A stretch of 64,000 nucleotides of DNA from CBDEGK01 sp965237855. Lineage in GTDB: Bacteria; Pseudomonadota; Gammaproteobacteria; Pseudomonadales; Halieaceae. Shown here piece by piece: positions 18,002 through 27,041 of the stretch. The notes below the pieces were generated by a model. The model saw nothing but the letters and a program-made list of their open reading frames with translations. It was not told the origin of the DNA and made no database searches. A program made the position numbers and the translations under genes. The stretch lies in contig CBDEGK010000002.1 of the NCBI GenBank assembly GCA_965237855.1, positions 416,714 through 480,713 of the forward strand, given 5' to 3'. The stretch's first letter is position 1. Every line of letters begins with the position of its first letter.

Positions 18002-18867
18002 GATTCCGGATGATCGACCGCTGCCGGGACACTTACTCGGTTCGAATGATGTGTCGTCACTTGAACGTCTCGCCCAGTGGTTACTACGATTGGCGAGGTC
18101 GCGAACCTAGCAAGCGTGAGTTGGCCAATCGAGTCCTGCTGCGGCATGTCGAGAAACTGCATACCGACAGTGATGGTGTGATGGGCGCGCCCCGCATTTG
18201 CGATGAACTAAATTATCAGGGCATTTCTTGTGGCGAAAACCGTGTGGCACGCCTGATGAAGCGCGAGGGTTTGCAGGGCATTCCACAGAAGCGACGCTGG
18301 AAGAAAAAGGGCGCCAATGATCGTCCTGCCGGTGTGCAGAACCATTTGCAACGAGACTTCCGTTCTGATGAACAGAACACCAAATGGGTAACCGACATCA
18401 CCTACATCCGAACCGCAGAGCACTGGCTGTATCTGTGTGTTGTCATTGACCTGTACTCGGGCGTTGTCGTTGGGTGGTCGATGAGCCACCGTCAAACCCG
18501 CGACTTGGTTATCCAGGCTGTACTGATGGCGATCTGGCAGCGGACCGACCGATCTCCGGTGATACTGCACAGTGATCGTGGGTGCCAGTTCACCTCTGAG
18601 GAATACCAGCGATTCCTGGCGGGGCACAACCTGGTTTGCAGCATGAGCGCTGTTGGCAACTGTGCAGACAATGCGGCGGCCGAGGGGTTCTTTGGATTGC
18701 TTAAGCGAGAAAGGATAAACCGTCGCCGCTATCTCACCAGAGACGAGGCCAGAGCAGATGTCTTTGATTACATCGAGCGGTTCCACAATCCCAGACGAAG
18801 GCGTCAGCTTGAAGTCCGGCAGGCAAAGGAATTACTCTTAACTAACCAGTCCGGAGAAACGGGGTAA
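17998..18867 (+). CDS. IS3-family transposase OrfB (element C)
   Basis: A 289-residue DDE transposase when started at the ATG at 17998 (MRFRMIDRCRDTYSVRMMCRHL). The core shows WVTDITYIRT (Asp), LHSDRGCQFTS (Asp) and AAEGFFGLLKRE (Glu), all retained. The VMGAPRICDELNYQG segment is the HTH_21 region. It appears intact. Confidence 0.9.
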   Translation: MRFRMIDRCRDTYSVRMMCRHLNVSPSGYYDWRGREPSKRELANRVLLRHVEKLHTDSDGVMGAPRICDELNYQGISCGENRVARLMKREGLQGIPQKRRWKKKGANDRPAGVQNHLQRDFRSDEQNTKWVTDITYIRTAEHWLYLCVVIDLYSGVVVGWSMSHRQTRDLVIQAVLMAIWQRTDRSPVILHSDRGCQFTSEEYQRFLAGHNLVCSMSAVGNCADNAAAEGFFGLLKRERINRRRYLTRDEARADVFDYIERFHNPRRRRQLEVRQAKELLLTNQSGETG

Positions 18868-18907
18868 AACCCCCTTGTCACCCTGCTTGTATGGGAGGAT
18901 GTTTAGT

Positions 18908-18980
18908 GGCGGTGTGACCGAGTGGTCAGGTAGGTCTCTTTGCAGGGGTCCGTACGCCGGTTCGAATCCGGCCACCGCCT
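18908..18980 (+). tRNA. tRNA-like sequence of uncertain identity (possibly a pseudo-tRNA)
   Basis: Perfect 7-bp acceptor GGCGGTG/CACCGCC and T-arm GCCGG-TTCGAAT-CCGGC are present, with a D-arm ACC/GGT. The anticodon arm is irregular: a T·T mismatch and a T·G pair around loop TTTGCAG. Read canonically, the anticodon is TGC (Ala), but the C3:G70 acceptor and T73 discriminator lack alanine identity. T73 and the embedded TTGCA resemble tRNA-Cys instead. No CCA is encoded (TCT follows). It may be a degenerate tRNA-Cys carried by mobile DNA or a tRNA-derived attachment site. Confidence 0.5.
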
Positions 18981-19641
18981 CTATTAGCTTAGTCTTTACA
19001 CGCTAGACTTACAATTAGTGTGGTTTTCCTTTTTCTCCAATACTCCTCATGCACCAAATATTTGATAAGTGAGTCGCTTGCCAACAACGCCCATTAAGAG
19101 GTTGTCCGCACGCTGCTCATCGGTTACCTCCAAAGCAGAGCGGTTATTGTAGCGAAAGTCGAATTCAGCAAGGTAGCGGTTCAGGTGGTTATGGCCGCAA
19201 TGCTGATAAGTGCCCTTCATGCCACGCTTGAATACTGAGAAGTAGTTTTCAATGGTATTGTTGTGAATAGCAGGGTTGGACAACGACACATATTCGCCCC
19301 TGGAGTGGTTCACAACGCCGTGAGCGCGAAACTCGCGACCAATCGCCTTGTAGTGATGCGCCTGGTCAGTCATTAGCCTAGCTTCCCGAGCGATGTTCTC
19401 ACGCAGGATAGGAGCAATGGTCTTCATGTTCACATTGTCCACCACCACGCTGCGGGCTTGCTTGGTCTCACGATCCACTAGAGACAGGACTTTTTGCTTA
19501 TGGCGATACCCGCCTTTAGCCATGCTCTTGTTGTTGTGTCACCAGCAGTGTAAAACTGACCCACTAGCGACAATTTAAAACTGACCCACCTGAGGCACAA
19601 TTACCGCCAATTTCAATCAAGAGAGAGGCGGTGTAAATGAG

Positions 19642-20664
19642 ATGTTGAATCAGGAGCAATTAGTGGACATACACGTTTTACATCGACAAGGGACGAGCAT
19701 CCGCAGTATCGCCAAAGAAATGAACCTATCACGCAATACCGTACGTCGTTATCTGCGCGATGCTGCCAAAACACCTCGCTATTCTCAGCGCGAGAAAAGG
19801 CCGTCTAAACTGGACTCGTTCAAACCCTATTTAGGAGAGCGTATCGAGGCAGCGAAACCCTATTGGATACCGGCGACAGTCTTGTTTCGAGAGATTCTGG
19901 CGCGAGGCTACCAAGGCAAAGAAGGTATTCTGAGAGATTATCTCCGACAATTTAAGCCGAAGGCGAAAGATCCAGTCGTTCGCTTTGAGACACCGCCTGG
20001 CCAGCAGTTACAGGTAGATTTCACGACGATTCGGCGAGGCAGAAATAGGCTTAAGGCCTTCGTTGCCACCCTGGGATACAGTCGAGCAACCTACGTACGA
20101 TTCAGTCAATACGAACGGCAGGAGGATTGGTTAGCGGGTATTGAAGGTGCGTTACACTACTTTGGAGGCGTGCCTGAGGAACTGCTATTCGATAATGCCA
20201 AGTGCATCATGATTGAGCGAGACGCCTTTGGTGCCGGGAAACATCGGTGGAACGCCAGTTTGTTGAACATGGCTCGTGATAATGGTTTTAGATTGCGCGC
20301 CTGTCGGCCCTACCGTGCTAAGACCAAGGGCAAAGTCGAGCGATTCAACGGTTATCTTAAAGGTAGTTTTATCACACCACTGGCCGCGTCACTGAAGCAA
20401 TCCGGGCTGGCGCTGGACGTGGAGGTAGCCAATGGGCAGGTGGGTCATTGGCTCGCTGACATTGCACATCAGCGAATTCACGGGACAACAGGCCAAAAGC
20501 CGCAGGTATTGCTCGATCATGAGCGATTAAGCCTCATGCCGCTGCCTTTGGCGCAGCGCTTGGTGGCTCAGGACAAACCGCGAAGCAATGCCCAGGCACT
20601 CCCGATCGAAAGTCTCCAGCATCCGCTGAGTACCTATGACCAGCTGCTGGGAGTTGCTGTATGA
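19642..20664 (+). CDS. istA: IS21-family transposase IstA (element 1)
   Basis: A 340-residue transposase. The N-terminal HTH (QGTSIRSIAKEMNLSRNTVRRYL) is followed by the integrase core with QLQVDFTTI (Asp), LLFDNAKCIM (Asp) and KTKGKVERFNGYLKGSF (Glu). It is shorter than many IstA proteins (400-500 residues) because the C-terminal beta domain is reduced. Its stop overlaps the istB start (ATGA at 20661). Confidence 0.9.
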   Translation: MLNQEQLVDIHVLHRQGTSIRSIAKEMNLSRNTVRRYLRDAAKTPRYSQREKRPSKLDSFKPYLGERIEAAKPYWIPATVLFREILARGYQGKEGILRDYLRQFKPKAKDPVVRFETPPGQQLQVDFTTIRRGRNRLKAFVATLGYSRATYVRFSQYERQEDWLAGIEGALHYFGGVPEELLFDNAKCIMIERDAFGAGKHRWNASLLNMARDNGFRLRACRPYRAKTKGKVERFNGYLKGSFITPLAASLKQSGLALDVEVANGQVGHWLADIAHQRIHGTTGQKPQVLLDHERLSLMPLPLAQRLVAQDKPRSNAQALPIESLQHPLSTYDQLLGVAV

Positions 20665-21446
20665 ACCTGCAGATGGAAAGAGTGCAGCAAGCCTGCGAAG
20701 TGCTTAAACTCGGTGCTGTGGCATTGGAATGGTCCGCTATCGCTGACAGGGCCTCCGGTGACGAGTCATCACTGGCTGACTTTCTTGAGCAGCTACTGCG
20801 GGTTGAGATAGACGCCAGGATGCTCCGCACCCGCGAGACTTTGCTGAGGTTTGCAGGGTTGCCGTCCGTCAAGCGTTTTGAAGACTATGACTTCAAGTTC
20901 GCCACCGGTGCACCGCGCAGGCAACTCCAGGAATTAACCAGTTTGGCCTTCATCGAGCGTGCAGAGAATATCGTGCTGCTTGGACCCAGTGGTGTCGGTA
21001 AAAGCCACCTGGCGATCAGCCTGGCATACCAGGCGGTCATGAATGGGATCAAAACACGCTTCATTACGGCGGCGGATCTCATGCTGCAACTGGCCACCGC
21101 AAAAAAGCAGGACCGACTAGAGTCTTACCTCAAACGAAGTATCCAGGCACCTAAGTTGCTCATAATTGATGAAATAGGTTATCTGCCATTTGGCCGGGAA
21201 GAAGCCAATCTGTTTTTTAATGTCATTGCTAAACGTTATGAGCAAAGCAGTGTCATTGTGACCAGCAACTTGCCATTCTCGCAATGGTCTACTGCGTTTG
21301 CTGATGATCAGACCTTAACCGCGGCTTTACTCGACAGATTGTTACACCATGCACATATCGTCCAGATATCGGGGAGCAGCTACCGACTCAAGGGAAAGAA
21401 AGCGGCCGGTATCGTCCCGGCAGCAAGCCAATCATTGGTTAAATAA
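20661..21446 (+). CDS. istB: IS21-family helper ATPase IstB (element 1)
   Basis: A 261-residue AAA+ ATPase that assembles on target DNA and activates IstA. Walker A is LLGPSGVGKSHLA and Walker B is LLIIDEIGYLPFG. The arginine-finger region TSNLPFSQWSTAF and the C-terminal LLHHAHIVQISGSSYRLKGKK are typical. It appears intact. Confidence 0.92.
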   Translation: MNLQMERVQQACEVLKLGAVALEWSAIADRASGDESSLADFLEQLLRVEIDARMLRTRETLLRFAGLPSVKRFEDYDFKFATGAPRRQLQELTSLAFIERAENIVLLGPSGVGKSHLAISLAYQAVMNGIKTRFITAADLMLQLATAKKQDRLESYLKRSIQAPKLLIIDEIGYLPFGREEANLFFNVIAKRYEQSSVIVTSNLPFSQWSTAFADDQTLTAALLDRLLHHAHIVQISGSSYRLKGKKAAGIVPAASQSLVK

Positions 21447-22054
21447 CGGAAAGAAAACGCTGAGGGTGGGTCAATTTTAAATTGCTGATTAGCACGGCAA
21501 GGTGGGTCAGATTTGGACTGCTGTTGACAGTTGCGGCCAATGTAGGTTTCATCCGCCTCAACAGTGCCGCCACCAGTACCAAAAGTACCGATATTGTCCT
21601 GCCTCATGGCTTCACGGATGCGGTGAGACATGAACCAAGCCGTTTTAAGGGTGACACCAAGAGTGCGGTGTAACTGATTAGAGCTTATTCCCTTCTTGCT
21701 GGAAGACACCAGATAGATGGCCTGTAGCCAGATGTGCATTTTTACGTGGCTGGACTCAAAGATAGTGCCAATCTTCACTGTAAAGGGCTTACGGCAAGCG
21801 CGGCACTTGTAGGTGCCAATGCGGGTGCTTTCGCCCTGCATCTTGGTAACGCGCTCACAGCCCTTACAGCGGGGGCATACGGGGCCATTCGCCCATAGCT
21901 TGGACTCTACATACTCATAAGCGGCTTCTTCATTGTGGAAGTAGGGCTTAGATAAAATACTCATGACGTTTTCTCCAGAAGATGGTGCCATTGTATGCCT
22001 ATCCAGTGGGTACGTCAAGTATAATATGTCCTCTGAAGTGGATGATCTTCGCAC

Positions 22055-22240
22055 TACATCACTCCATCATCAATAGGAGTCGGCGTTCAGCCCTATTTCT
22101 TCCAGTTTTTTTTGCCCGGGGGGGCTCTTTTGGGGGTGTATTTCGCGGTGTGAGGCTGTTTATGCCAAAAATTCAATGAGTTGGCCCATCAATTTGGAGG
22201 ACTATATACCTCCCGAAAAGCCCGATACGGCATCTTTAGC
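22055..22240. other. Non-coding interval upstream of the IS1595 transposase
   Basis: No convincing gene is seen. It contains a T-run and a G-run (TTTTTTTTGCCCGGGGGGGC at about 22107) and presumably the undetected right end of the IS1595 element. The alpA-like gene follows on the minus strand, ending at 22241. Confidence 0.4.
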
Positions 22241-22570
22241 CTATTTCATGGAATAGCCTGTCGGGTTTGCTTCCCATTGCTCTACCTCTACCCGACGCCA
22301 TGCGACGCTCCTAGGCCCTAGCTTTACCGAACTTGGAAAAGCACCTTCATTCATCTGCGTGTAAATAGTCGCCCGTGACAGCCCTGTCCGTTTAGCTACT
22401 TCAGGCATCCGCAGAAAAGTAACTGACACTGGGCAATTTTCTGCAATGGGCAAGGGAGCCGCCTGCCTTATCTGATCTATCAGAACACTCGTTAACTTCC
22501 TGGCGACATTTCCTGCGATGCGTTCCGCCAACTCATCAAGTATAGAGTCAGGTATGGGTATGCTCTGCAT
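22241..22570 (-). CDS. AlpA-family DNA-binding regulator
   Basis: A 109-residue protein with a C-terminal AlpA/MerR-like HTH: FLRMPEVAKRTGLSRATIYTQMNEGAFPSSVKLGPRSVAWRRVEVEQWE. AlpA proteins act as excisionases or integrase activators on prophages and genomic islands. The N-terminal 50 residues form a long helix not seen in the shortest AlpA proteins. No integrase gene is adjacent, only IS66, so it appears separated from its island. A decayed relative lies at 35903-36058. Confidence 0.85.
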   Translation of the reverse strand: MQSIPIPDSILDELAERIAGNVARKLTSVLIDQIRQAAPLPIAENCPVSVTFLRMPEVAKRTGLSRATIYTQMNEGAFPSSVKLGPRSVAWRRVEVEQWEANPTGYSMK

Positions 22571-22707
22571 TACGAACCTCCGGGTCTTAGAACCAATGTA
22601 CGGAGAAGCATAGGTCAGTGATGGATATGTGTAAGCGCTCCATTAAGTGCATCCTATCGGCCTGAGCCGAAGCCTGCCATGCTCGTGTTTTCTCACTGGA
22701 GCACGCC

Positions 22708-23037
22708 ATGCCCATCAAACCGATCTCACAACGCCAGCGCTACTGGCTTGACCATCTGACCACCGCTGCCACCAGTGGTGGTTCCCTGGTCGATTACGCC
22801 GCCGCACACCAACTCAAGGCCAAACACCTCTATGGCTGGAAAACACGGCTCATCATCGCAGGACATCTGCCGGACACACGCAAAGGCAAAAAGTGTGGAT
22901 TTGTACCTGTCACCTCAGTGGGCAGCAACACCTCTGCAACACTGGTCATGCCCAATGGCTTTCGGCTAGAACTCCAAGGTGCTGTAGACCGTGCTCTGCT
23001 GCAGGATCTCATGAGTGCCGTCCACTCAGTGTCATGA
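22708..23037 (+). CDS. tnpA: IS66-family accessory protein TnpA
   Basis: A 109-residue protein with an HTH-like N-terminus (QRQRYWLDHLTTAATSGGSLVDYAAAHQLKAKHLYGWKTRL) and the C-terminal FVPVTSV...LVMPNGFRLEL typical of IS66 Orf1. It is needed with TnpB and TnpC for transposition in this family. It overlaps tnpB (ATGA at 23034-23037). Confidence 0.88.
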   Translation: MPIKPISQRQRYWLDHLTTAATSGGSLVDYAAAHQLKAKHLYGWKTRLIIAGHLPDTRKGKKCGFVPVTSVGSNTSATLVMPNGFRLELQGAVDRALLQDLMSAVHSVS

Positions 23038-23390
23038 TACGGCCCACTGCCGATGCGCGCATTCATCTGTATCGGGACGCCGTGGACATGCGTAAATCGA
23101 TCAACGGCCTGGTCGCTATTGTGGAAGCAGAGATGGCGCTTGATCCGTTCAGCGCGCAGTTGTTCATCTTCTGCAACCGCCAACGCACCCTCATCAAAAT
23201 GGTGGCCTGGGAGGGCAATGGCTTTGTGCTGCTGATGAAACGGCTAGACAAGTCTCGTTTTCAGTGGCCCGCTTCACTGCCATTGTCGGTTGTTGAGCTC
23301 AATACGCAGCAAATTGATTGGCTGCTTGCAGGTTATGACCTCACCGTGATGCAAGGACACGATGTATTGCCGCACCAACGGGTTTTATAG
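23034..23390 (+). CDS. tnpB: IS66-family accessory protein TnpB
   Basis: A 118-residue IS66 Orf2 (PF05717). MIRPTADARIHLYRDAVDMRKSINGLVAIVE is diagnostic, followed by FIFCNRQRTLIKMVAWEGNGFVLLMKRLDKSRFQWP. The ATG at 23034 overlaps the tnpA stop; a longer open frame beginning upstream is not the real start. Confidence 0.92.
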   Translation: MIRPTADARIHLYRDAVDMRKSINGLVAIVEAEMALDPFSAQLFIFCNRQRTLIKMVAWEGNGFVLLMKRLDKSRFQWPASLPLSVVELNTQQIDWLLAGYDLTVMQGHDVLPHQRVL

Positions 23391-23434
23391 CGTTGTTCGG
23401 TGTATCACCAAACACGCCGATGTATAATCCACTC

Positions 23435-24966
23435 ATGACGAGTCCTGTATTACCCAATGACTACGATGCACTACGAACGCTGTGTGAAACACAGCAGTCC
23501 CAGCTATCCCATCAGCAAGACTTTATCCGGAACTTACTGGAACAGATTCGCCTGTCGCGTCACCAGCACTTCGGTGCGCGTAGTGAGAAGTTCAACATTG
23601 ATCAGTTATCACTGTTAGCCGGTGATATTAGCCTTCCAGAGGCCGAGGCTGTTAGCGGCACCTCCCAGGAGGACGCTGATGCCGATGATTCAATGATTGT
23701 GCCGGCCCATAGAAGAACCCGAGGCCGTCGTAAGCCTTTGCCGCCCGAATTACCCCGAATCAACATCGTGCATACCCTGGAAGGCGAGGCCTGCCAGTGC
23801 AAGCAGTGCCAAAGCACCCTGACGGTCATCAGCGAACGCAGCTGTGAACAACTGGATATCATTCCCGCGCAAATCCAGGTGCTGCGTCACATCAAGACGG
23901 TCTACGGTTGCCCGCAGTGCGAAGGGCAGATCAAGACCGCACCGATGCCACCGCAGCTGTTGCCCAAGACGATGGCATCGCCCGGCACACTGGCGCATAT
24001 CGTCACGGCCAAGTACGTGGATAGCTTGCCCCTGTACCGGCAAGAGACACAGCTACGGCGCAGTGGCATCGATTTACCGCGCTCTACCATGGCCCAGTGG
24101 ATGATTAAGGCGGGGATGGCAATCCAGCCGCTAATTAATTTGCTAGGCGAACGAATGCTGGCTGGCCATTACATTGGCATGGACGAGACCACCATCCAGG
24201 TGCTCAAGGAACTGGGGCGCAAAGTAAGTCGTATTTGTGGGTACGCCAGGGCGGGCCGCCAAAACACCCGATGGTGCTGTATGACTATGATCCCAGCCGC
24301 AGCCAGGCCGTACCTGTGCGACTGCTAGAGGGCTTCGCGGGGTATCTACAGACCGATGGCTATGAAGGCTACGCGAAAGTGTGTGCAGGCTCCGCCATCA
24401 CACGGCTGGGGTGTATGGCCCATGCCCGGCGCAAGTTCGATGAGGCGTTAAAGTCGCAGTTGAAGCCTGATCCTGCATCACTGCCAGGTGTTGCCTTGAA
24501 GAAGATCAGGGCTTTGTACCGCATCGAGCGCGAAGCCGCTGATCTGAGTGTTGACGAACGCAGAGACAAGCGACAGAAGGAGGCCCTTCCCCTGCTGGAC
24601 GACCTGCGCCAATGGCTGGATGAGCATCTGCCACTGGTGCCAAAACAATCGGCCCTGGGCAAGGCGTTGAACTACATGCATAAGCAATGGCCTGGTCTGA
24701 TCGTGTATGTTGAGCATGGTGACCTGCGGATCGACAACAACCTGATAGAGAACGCGATACGTCCCTTCGTGGTGGGGCGAAAGAATTACCTATTCTGTGA
24801 CAGTGTGGCCGGAGCGAATGCCACGGCGAATCTGTACAGTTTGATTGAAACGGCCAAGGCGAATAATATTGAACCGTACCGCTACTTGCGGCACATATTT
24901 ACAGAACTACCAAAGGCAACGTGCCTTGAGGAAATTGAAGCGCTGCTTCCGCATCATATGGAGTAG
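23435..24966 (+). pseudogene. IS66-family transposase TnpC, frameshifted
   Basis: The frame begins MTSPVLPNDYDALRTLCETQQSQLSH (ATG 23435; an ATG at 23420 is possible). It has a CxxC zinc motif (CQCKQC...YGCPQC) and PLYRQETQLRRSGIDLPRSTMAQWM up to YIGMDETTIQVLKELGRK. It then shifts frame near 24228 and terminates at 24328. The correct continuation (LWVRQGGPPKHPMVLYDYDPSRS to LLPHHME) runs in another frame to 24966. One base is missing in GTAAGTCGTATTTGTGG. The C-terminal IDNNLIENAIRPFVVGRKNYLF segment is intact. Confidence 0.87.
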
Positions 24967-25007
24967 AAGTTGCGGTTACGAACAAGCAATTATGACAAGG
25001 AGAATAC

Positions 25008-25178
25008 ATGAGGAACATCTCTAGAAGTGCCCGATGCCAGCCTCGGAAAAAGCGGCTGCTGGCTAGGTTTTTTACGCTTGGAGAGCAAACGGAAGAGGCT
25101 GAAACGATCGGAGAAGCCCCAACCTCTGAGGGGGGCGTGGAGAGTGAGAAAGTTGATCTGTTGGAAATAGATCTGTGA
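25008..25178 (+). CDS. Small hypothetical protein upstream of DUF2971 gene (56 aa)
   Basis: ATG at 25008, seven bases after AAGGAG. The product is basic at the N-terminus (SARCQPRKKRLLARFFTLG) and acidic at the C-terminus (GGVESEKVDLLEIDL). Its stop codon overlaps the GTG start of the DUF2971 gene (GTGA at 25175-25178), which implies translational coupling. I recognise no family. The clear ribosome site and coupling are the main reasons to accept it. Confidence 0.5.
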   Translation: MRNISRSARCQPRKKRLLARFFTLGEQTEEAETIGEAPTSEGGVESEKVDLLEIDL

Positions 25179-26617
25179 ATGTAGTAATTCCAGGTGGCGG
25201 AGATAAATTCTATCGGTTGCGCACGATGGATAGCCTCCTCGGGAGCGGTACAAGAGTCGCCGAGCTGAAAGAGCAGGCGATATTTTTCCCAGACCCACTC
25301 AGCCTCAACGATCCTATGGAAGGCCACAGAAATGTGTTTTGGCAAGGCGATGAAGTGGTCTGGAAGTGTCTTTTCCGCAATTACCTGTTGTGTCTGGAGC
25401 GCTACGCATACCGATTCATGCTGCAGGATGAGACGTTAGAAAATTCTGCTGAAGGAATTTACACAGAGCTTGGAACGGACGATTACATGTCGGACTACCA
25501 TCGGGAACTGAGCCAGACGGTCCAGGAAAGGTTTTTCAACAACGCGAGTATGCAGAAAATCATTCGCGGTTTGTCCCAGCGAACCTCCCAGGTTCAGAAA
25601 AATGAATTGATGTACTGGCTCGAAATCATTCATCCCTTTGCACGCGAGGAGCTTTGGAAAGAGATGATAGCCAGGCGTCTAGTGAACCCAGGGTTCACGC
25701 CGACCAATAGCGCCGAGGTATTGGAGAAATTAGTTGAGGCAGATTTCTTGTCTGTGACGAACCAGCTCGAAAAAGATCAGAGCGAATCCAGCCCTAGGGA
25801 CTTCGAATTTTTCTGGATGTCTAACCATTTTCAGGAGAAACGCCTTCTCCTTCGAAGATTCAACGGCGAGGACGACGGAATGGATGCGAACAATTATTTT
25901 ATTAGCTACCTTTTCCCGCAAGCGTACCCAGATGCCTTAGAGCGATTGGCCTACCCACCCTGGGGTGCCGCGTGCTTCTATCGGTCGCCCCCAACTGCCT
26001 CACTCTGGGCTGCATATGCCGATGAACATAAGGGCGTTTGTCTGATATTTGACCCTAATCTGAGCGGTGAAAAGCCGTCGTTAAAAATCAAATCGCAAGC
26101 CCTCCAGTTCAACCAAACACTTCCACTCGACGAAGTCACATACTCTGGAGAATACAAGGCGTTGGACTTTTTTCGCCGGATAGGACAGCTTCCCATGCAC
26201 AAACTTCACCAAACCTGGTACTCCGCCGACGGCAGCACAAGCCCGATCTTCGAGGAGATTCGCGGCAACGAAGAGGAATGGAGGAGGAAATACTGGAGCG
26301 ATTTTTCCCCTGCACTGACTTCGAAATCCAAAGATTGGCAGCATGAAGTTGAGCACAGGATAATCCTAACAAGCTTCCTGTCTCAACTAGCTACGCCCGA
26401 AGAGCGGACAGCTCTCTACGACTTTACGTCACTTCACGGCATCATCTTTGGCATAAATACGAGCATGGAACACAAAATCGAAGTTATGAAAATTGTCGAT
26501 CAGAAGTGCCGCGAGCATGGCCGTAGCATTGAATTCTACCAAGCTCGATATTCTCCGGAGGGAAAAACCGTCGTGTCCCCAAAGCTTTTGACACTACCAA
26601 CAGACCACAAGGCGTAA
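25175..26617 (+). CDS. DUF2971-domain protein (480 aa)
   Basis: The GTG at 25175 overlaps the stop of the small upstream gene. The C-terminal half shows the DUF2971 pattern: FYRSPPTASLWAAYADEHKGVCLIFDP (about 270-295), then SKDWQHEVEHRIIL (about 380) and HGIIFGINTSMEHKIEVMKIV. The N-terminal FFPDPLSLNDPMEG is also a DUF2971 feature. DUF2971 proteins are of unknown function and common in accessory islands; a toxin or defence role is only an inference. The gene is separated from a downstream RHH-like gene by 22 bp. At 480 residues it is long for the family because of a helical insert at about 75-230. Confidence 0.8.
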   Translation: MNVVIPGGGDKFYRLRTMDSLLGSGTRVAELKEQAIFFPDPLSLNDPMEGHRNVFWQGDEVVWKCLFRNYLLCLERYAYRFMLQDETLENSAEGIYTELGTDDYMSDYHRELSQTVQERFFNNASMQKIIRGLSQRTSQVQKNELMYWLEIIHPFAREELWKEMIARRLVNPGFTPTNSAEVLEKLVEADFLSVTNQLEKDQSESSPRDFEFFWMSNHFQEKRLLLRRFNGEDDGMDANNYFISYLFPQAYPDALERLAYPPWGAACFYRSPPTASLWAAYADEHKGVCLIFDPNLSGEKPSLKIKSQALQFNQTLPLDEVTYSGEYKALDFFRRIGQLPMHKLHQTWYSADGSTSPIFEEIRGNEEEWRRKYWSDFSPALTSKSKDWQHEVEHRIILTSFLSQLATPEERTALYDFTSLHGIIFGINTSMEHKIEVMKIVDQKCREHGRSIEFYQARYSPEGKTVVSPKLLTLPTDHKA

Positions 26618-26639
26618 AGAAAACCAAAGGAGAACGAAT

Positions 26640-27041
26640 ATGAATGGTGCTGTTCGCCGGAAGAATCAGACCATTAGGATGTCTGATGCGGAACGTCGGC
26701 AGGTAGATAGAACCGCAAAACAAGCTGGCTACGATGGTTTTTCCGAGTATTGTCGTGAAGTTTTGTTAGGGCAAATCCCTTCAAGCTGGTGTGATAACAA
26801 GAAAAATCTTACCGAATTGCTGGAAAAAATTGGCGGGGAAACGGCTAAGAATTCACCTAGCGATGTCGAACGAATGCTACTTGCCTGCGCCTTTGAGACC
26901 AACATGCTGCTCCGCAGCTACGTCATGGAGTACCTGGATGAAGGCGAGGAGACGGCCGAAAAGACACGAAACGCTCTCCCTGGTCTACTAGAAAAATACG
27001 GAATACCTCCACCTGAAAGTCCCGATGAAGACAATTCATAG
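26640..27041 (+). CDS. Ribbon-helix-helix-like protein (133 aa), MobC-like or antitoxin-like
   Basis: ATG at 26640 after AAAGGAG. Residues 8-45 (QTIRMSDAERRQVDRTAKQAGYDGFSEYCREVLLG) have the ribbon-helix-helix form seen in MobC relaxosome proteins and some antitoxins. The rest is helical and acidic. The position directly behind the DUF2971 gene suggests a shared operon, possibly a regulator or partner, but neither role is shown. A relaxosome role is also conceivable given the relaxase remnant nearby. Confidence 0.55.
   Translation: MNGAVRRKNQTIRMSDAERRQVDRTAKQAGYDGFSEYCREVLLGQIPSSWCDNKKNLTELLEKIGGETAKNSPSDVERMLLACAFETNMLLRSYVMEYLDEGEETAEKTRNALPGLLEKYGIPPPESPDEDNS

Larger units (their letters stand above)
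17651..18874 (+). mobile_element. IS3-family element C
   Basis: The ends are near-identical inverted repeats: GGGTTTTACCCCGTCTATCCGGAC on the left and the complement of GTCCGGAGAAACGGGGTAAAACCC on the right. The exact terminal base and target duplication are not clear. It carries intact orfA and orfB, about 1.22 kb in total. Confidence 0.85.
19537..21529 (+). mobile_element. IS21-family element 1 (1993 bp)
   Basis: Ends TGTCACCAGCAGTGTAAAACTGACCCAC and the complement of the right end TGTCAACAGCAGTCCAAATCTGACCCAC match well. A 4-bp duplication GTTG flanks it (19533-19536 and 21530-21533). It encodes istA and istB with a 4-bp overlap, as usual for the family, and is inserted in the IS1595 transposase gene. 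Confidence 0.92.
19047..21964 (-). pseudogene. IS1595-family transposase split by an IS21-type element
   Basis: The N-terminal part (21964 down to 21530) starts MSILSKPYFHNEEAAYEYVE. It has a zinc ribbon CPRC...CRAC and the IS1595 core up to VEADETYIGRN. The C-terminal part (19532 to 19047) reads AKGGYRHKQKVLSLVDR to ENYFSVFKRGMKGTYQHC. Removing the IS21 element and one copy of its GTTG duplication restores one frame of 306 residues across ETYIGRNNKSMAKGG. The ATG at 21964 has a GGAG site. The outer ends of the IS1595 element were not identified. Confidence 0.88.
22631..24979 (+). mobile_element. IS66-family element, tnpC frameshifted
   Basis: The left end GTAAGCGCTCC (22631) matches the usual GTAAGCG start of IS66 elements. 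The right end is GCGGTTAC (to 24979), a weaker match. No 8-bp target duplication is visible, so one end may have been replaced. It contains tnpA, tnpB and a broken tnpC. Confidence 0.75.
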
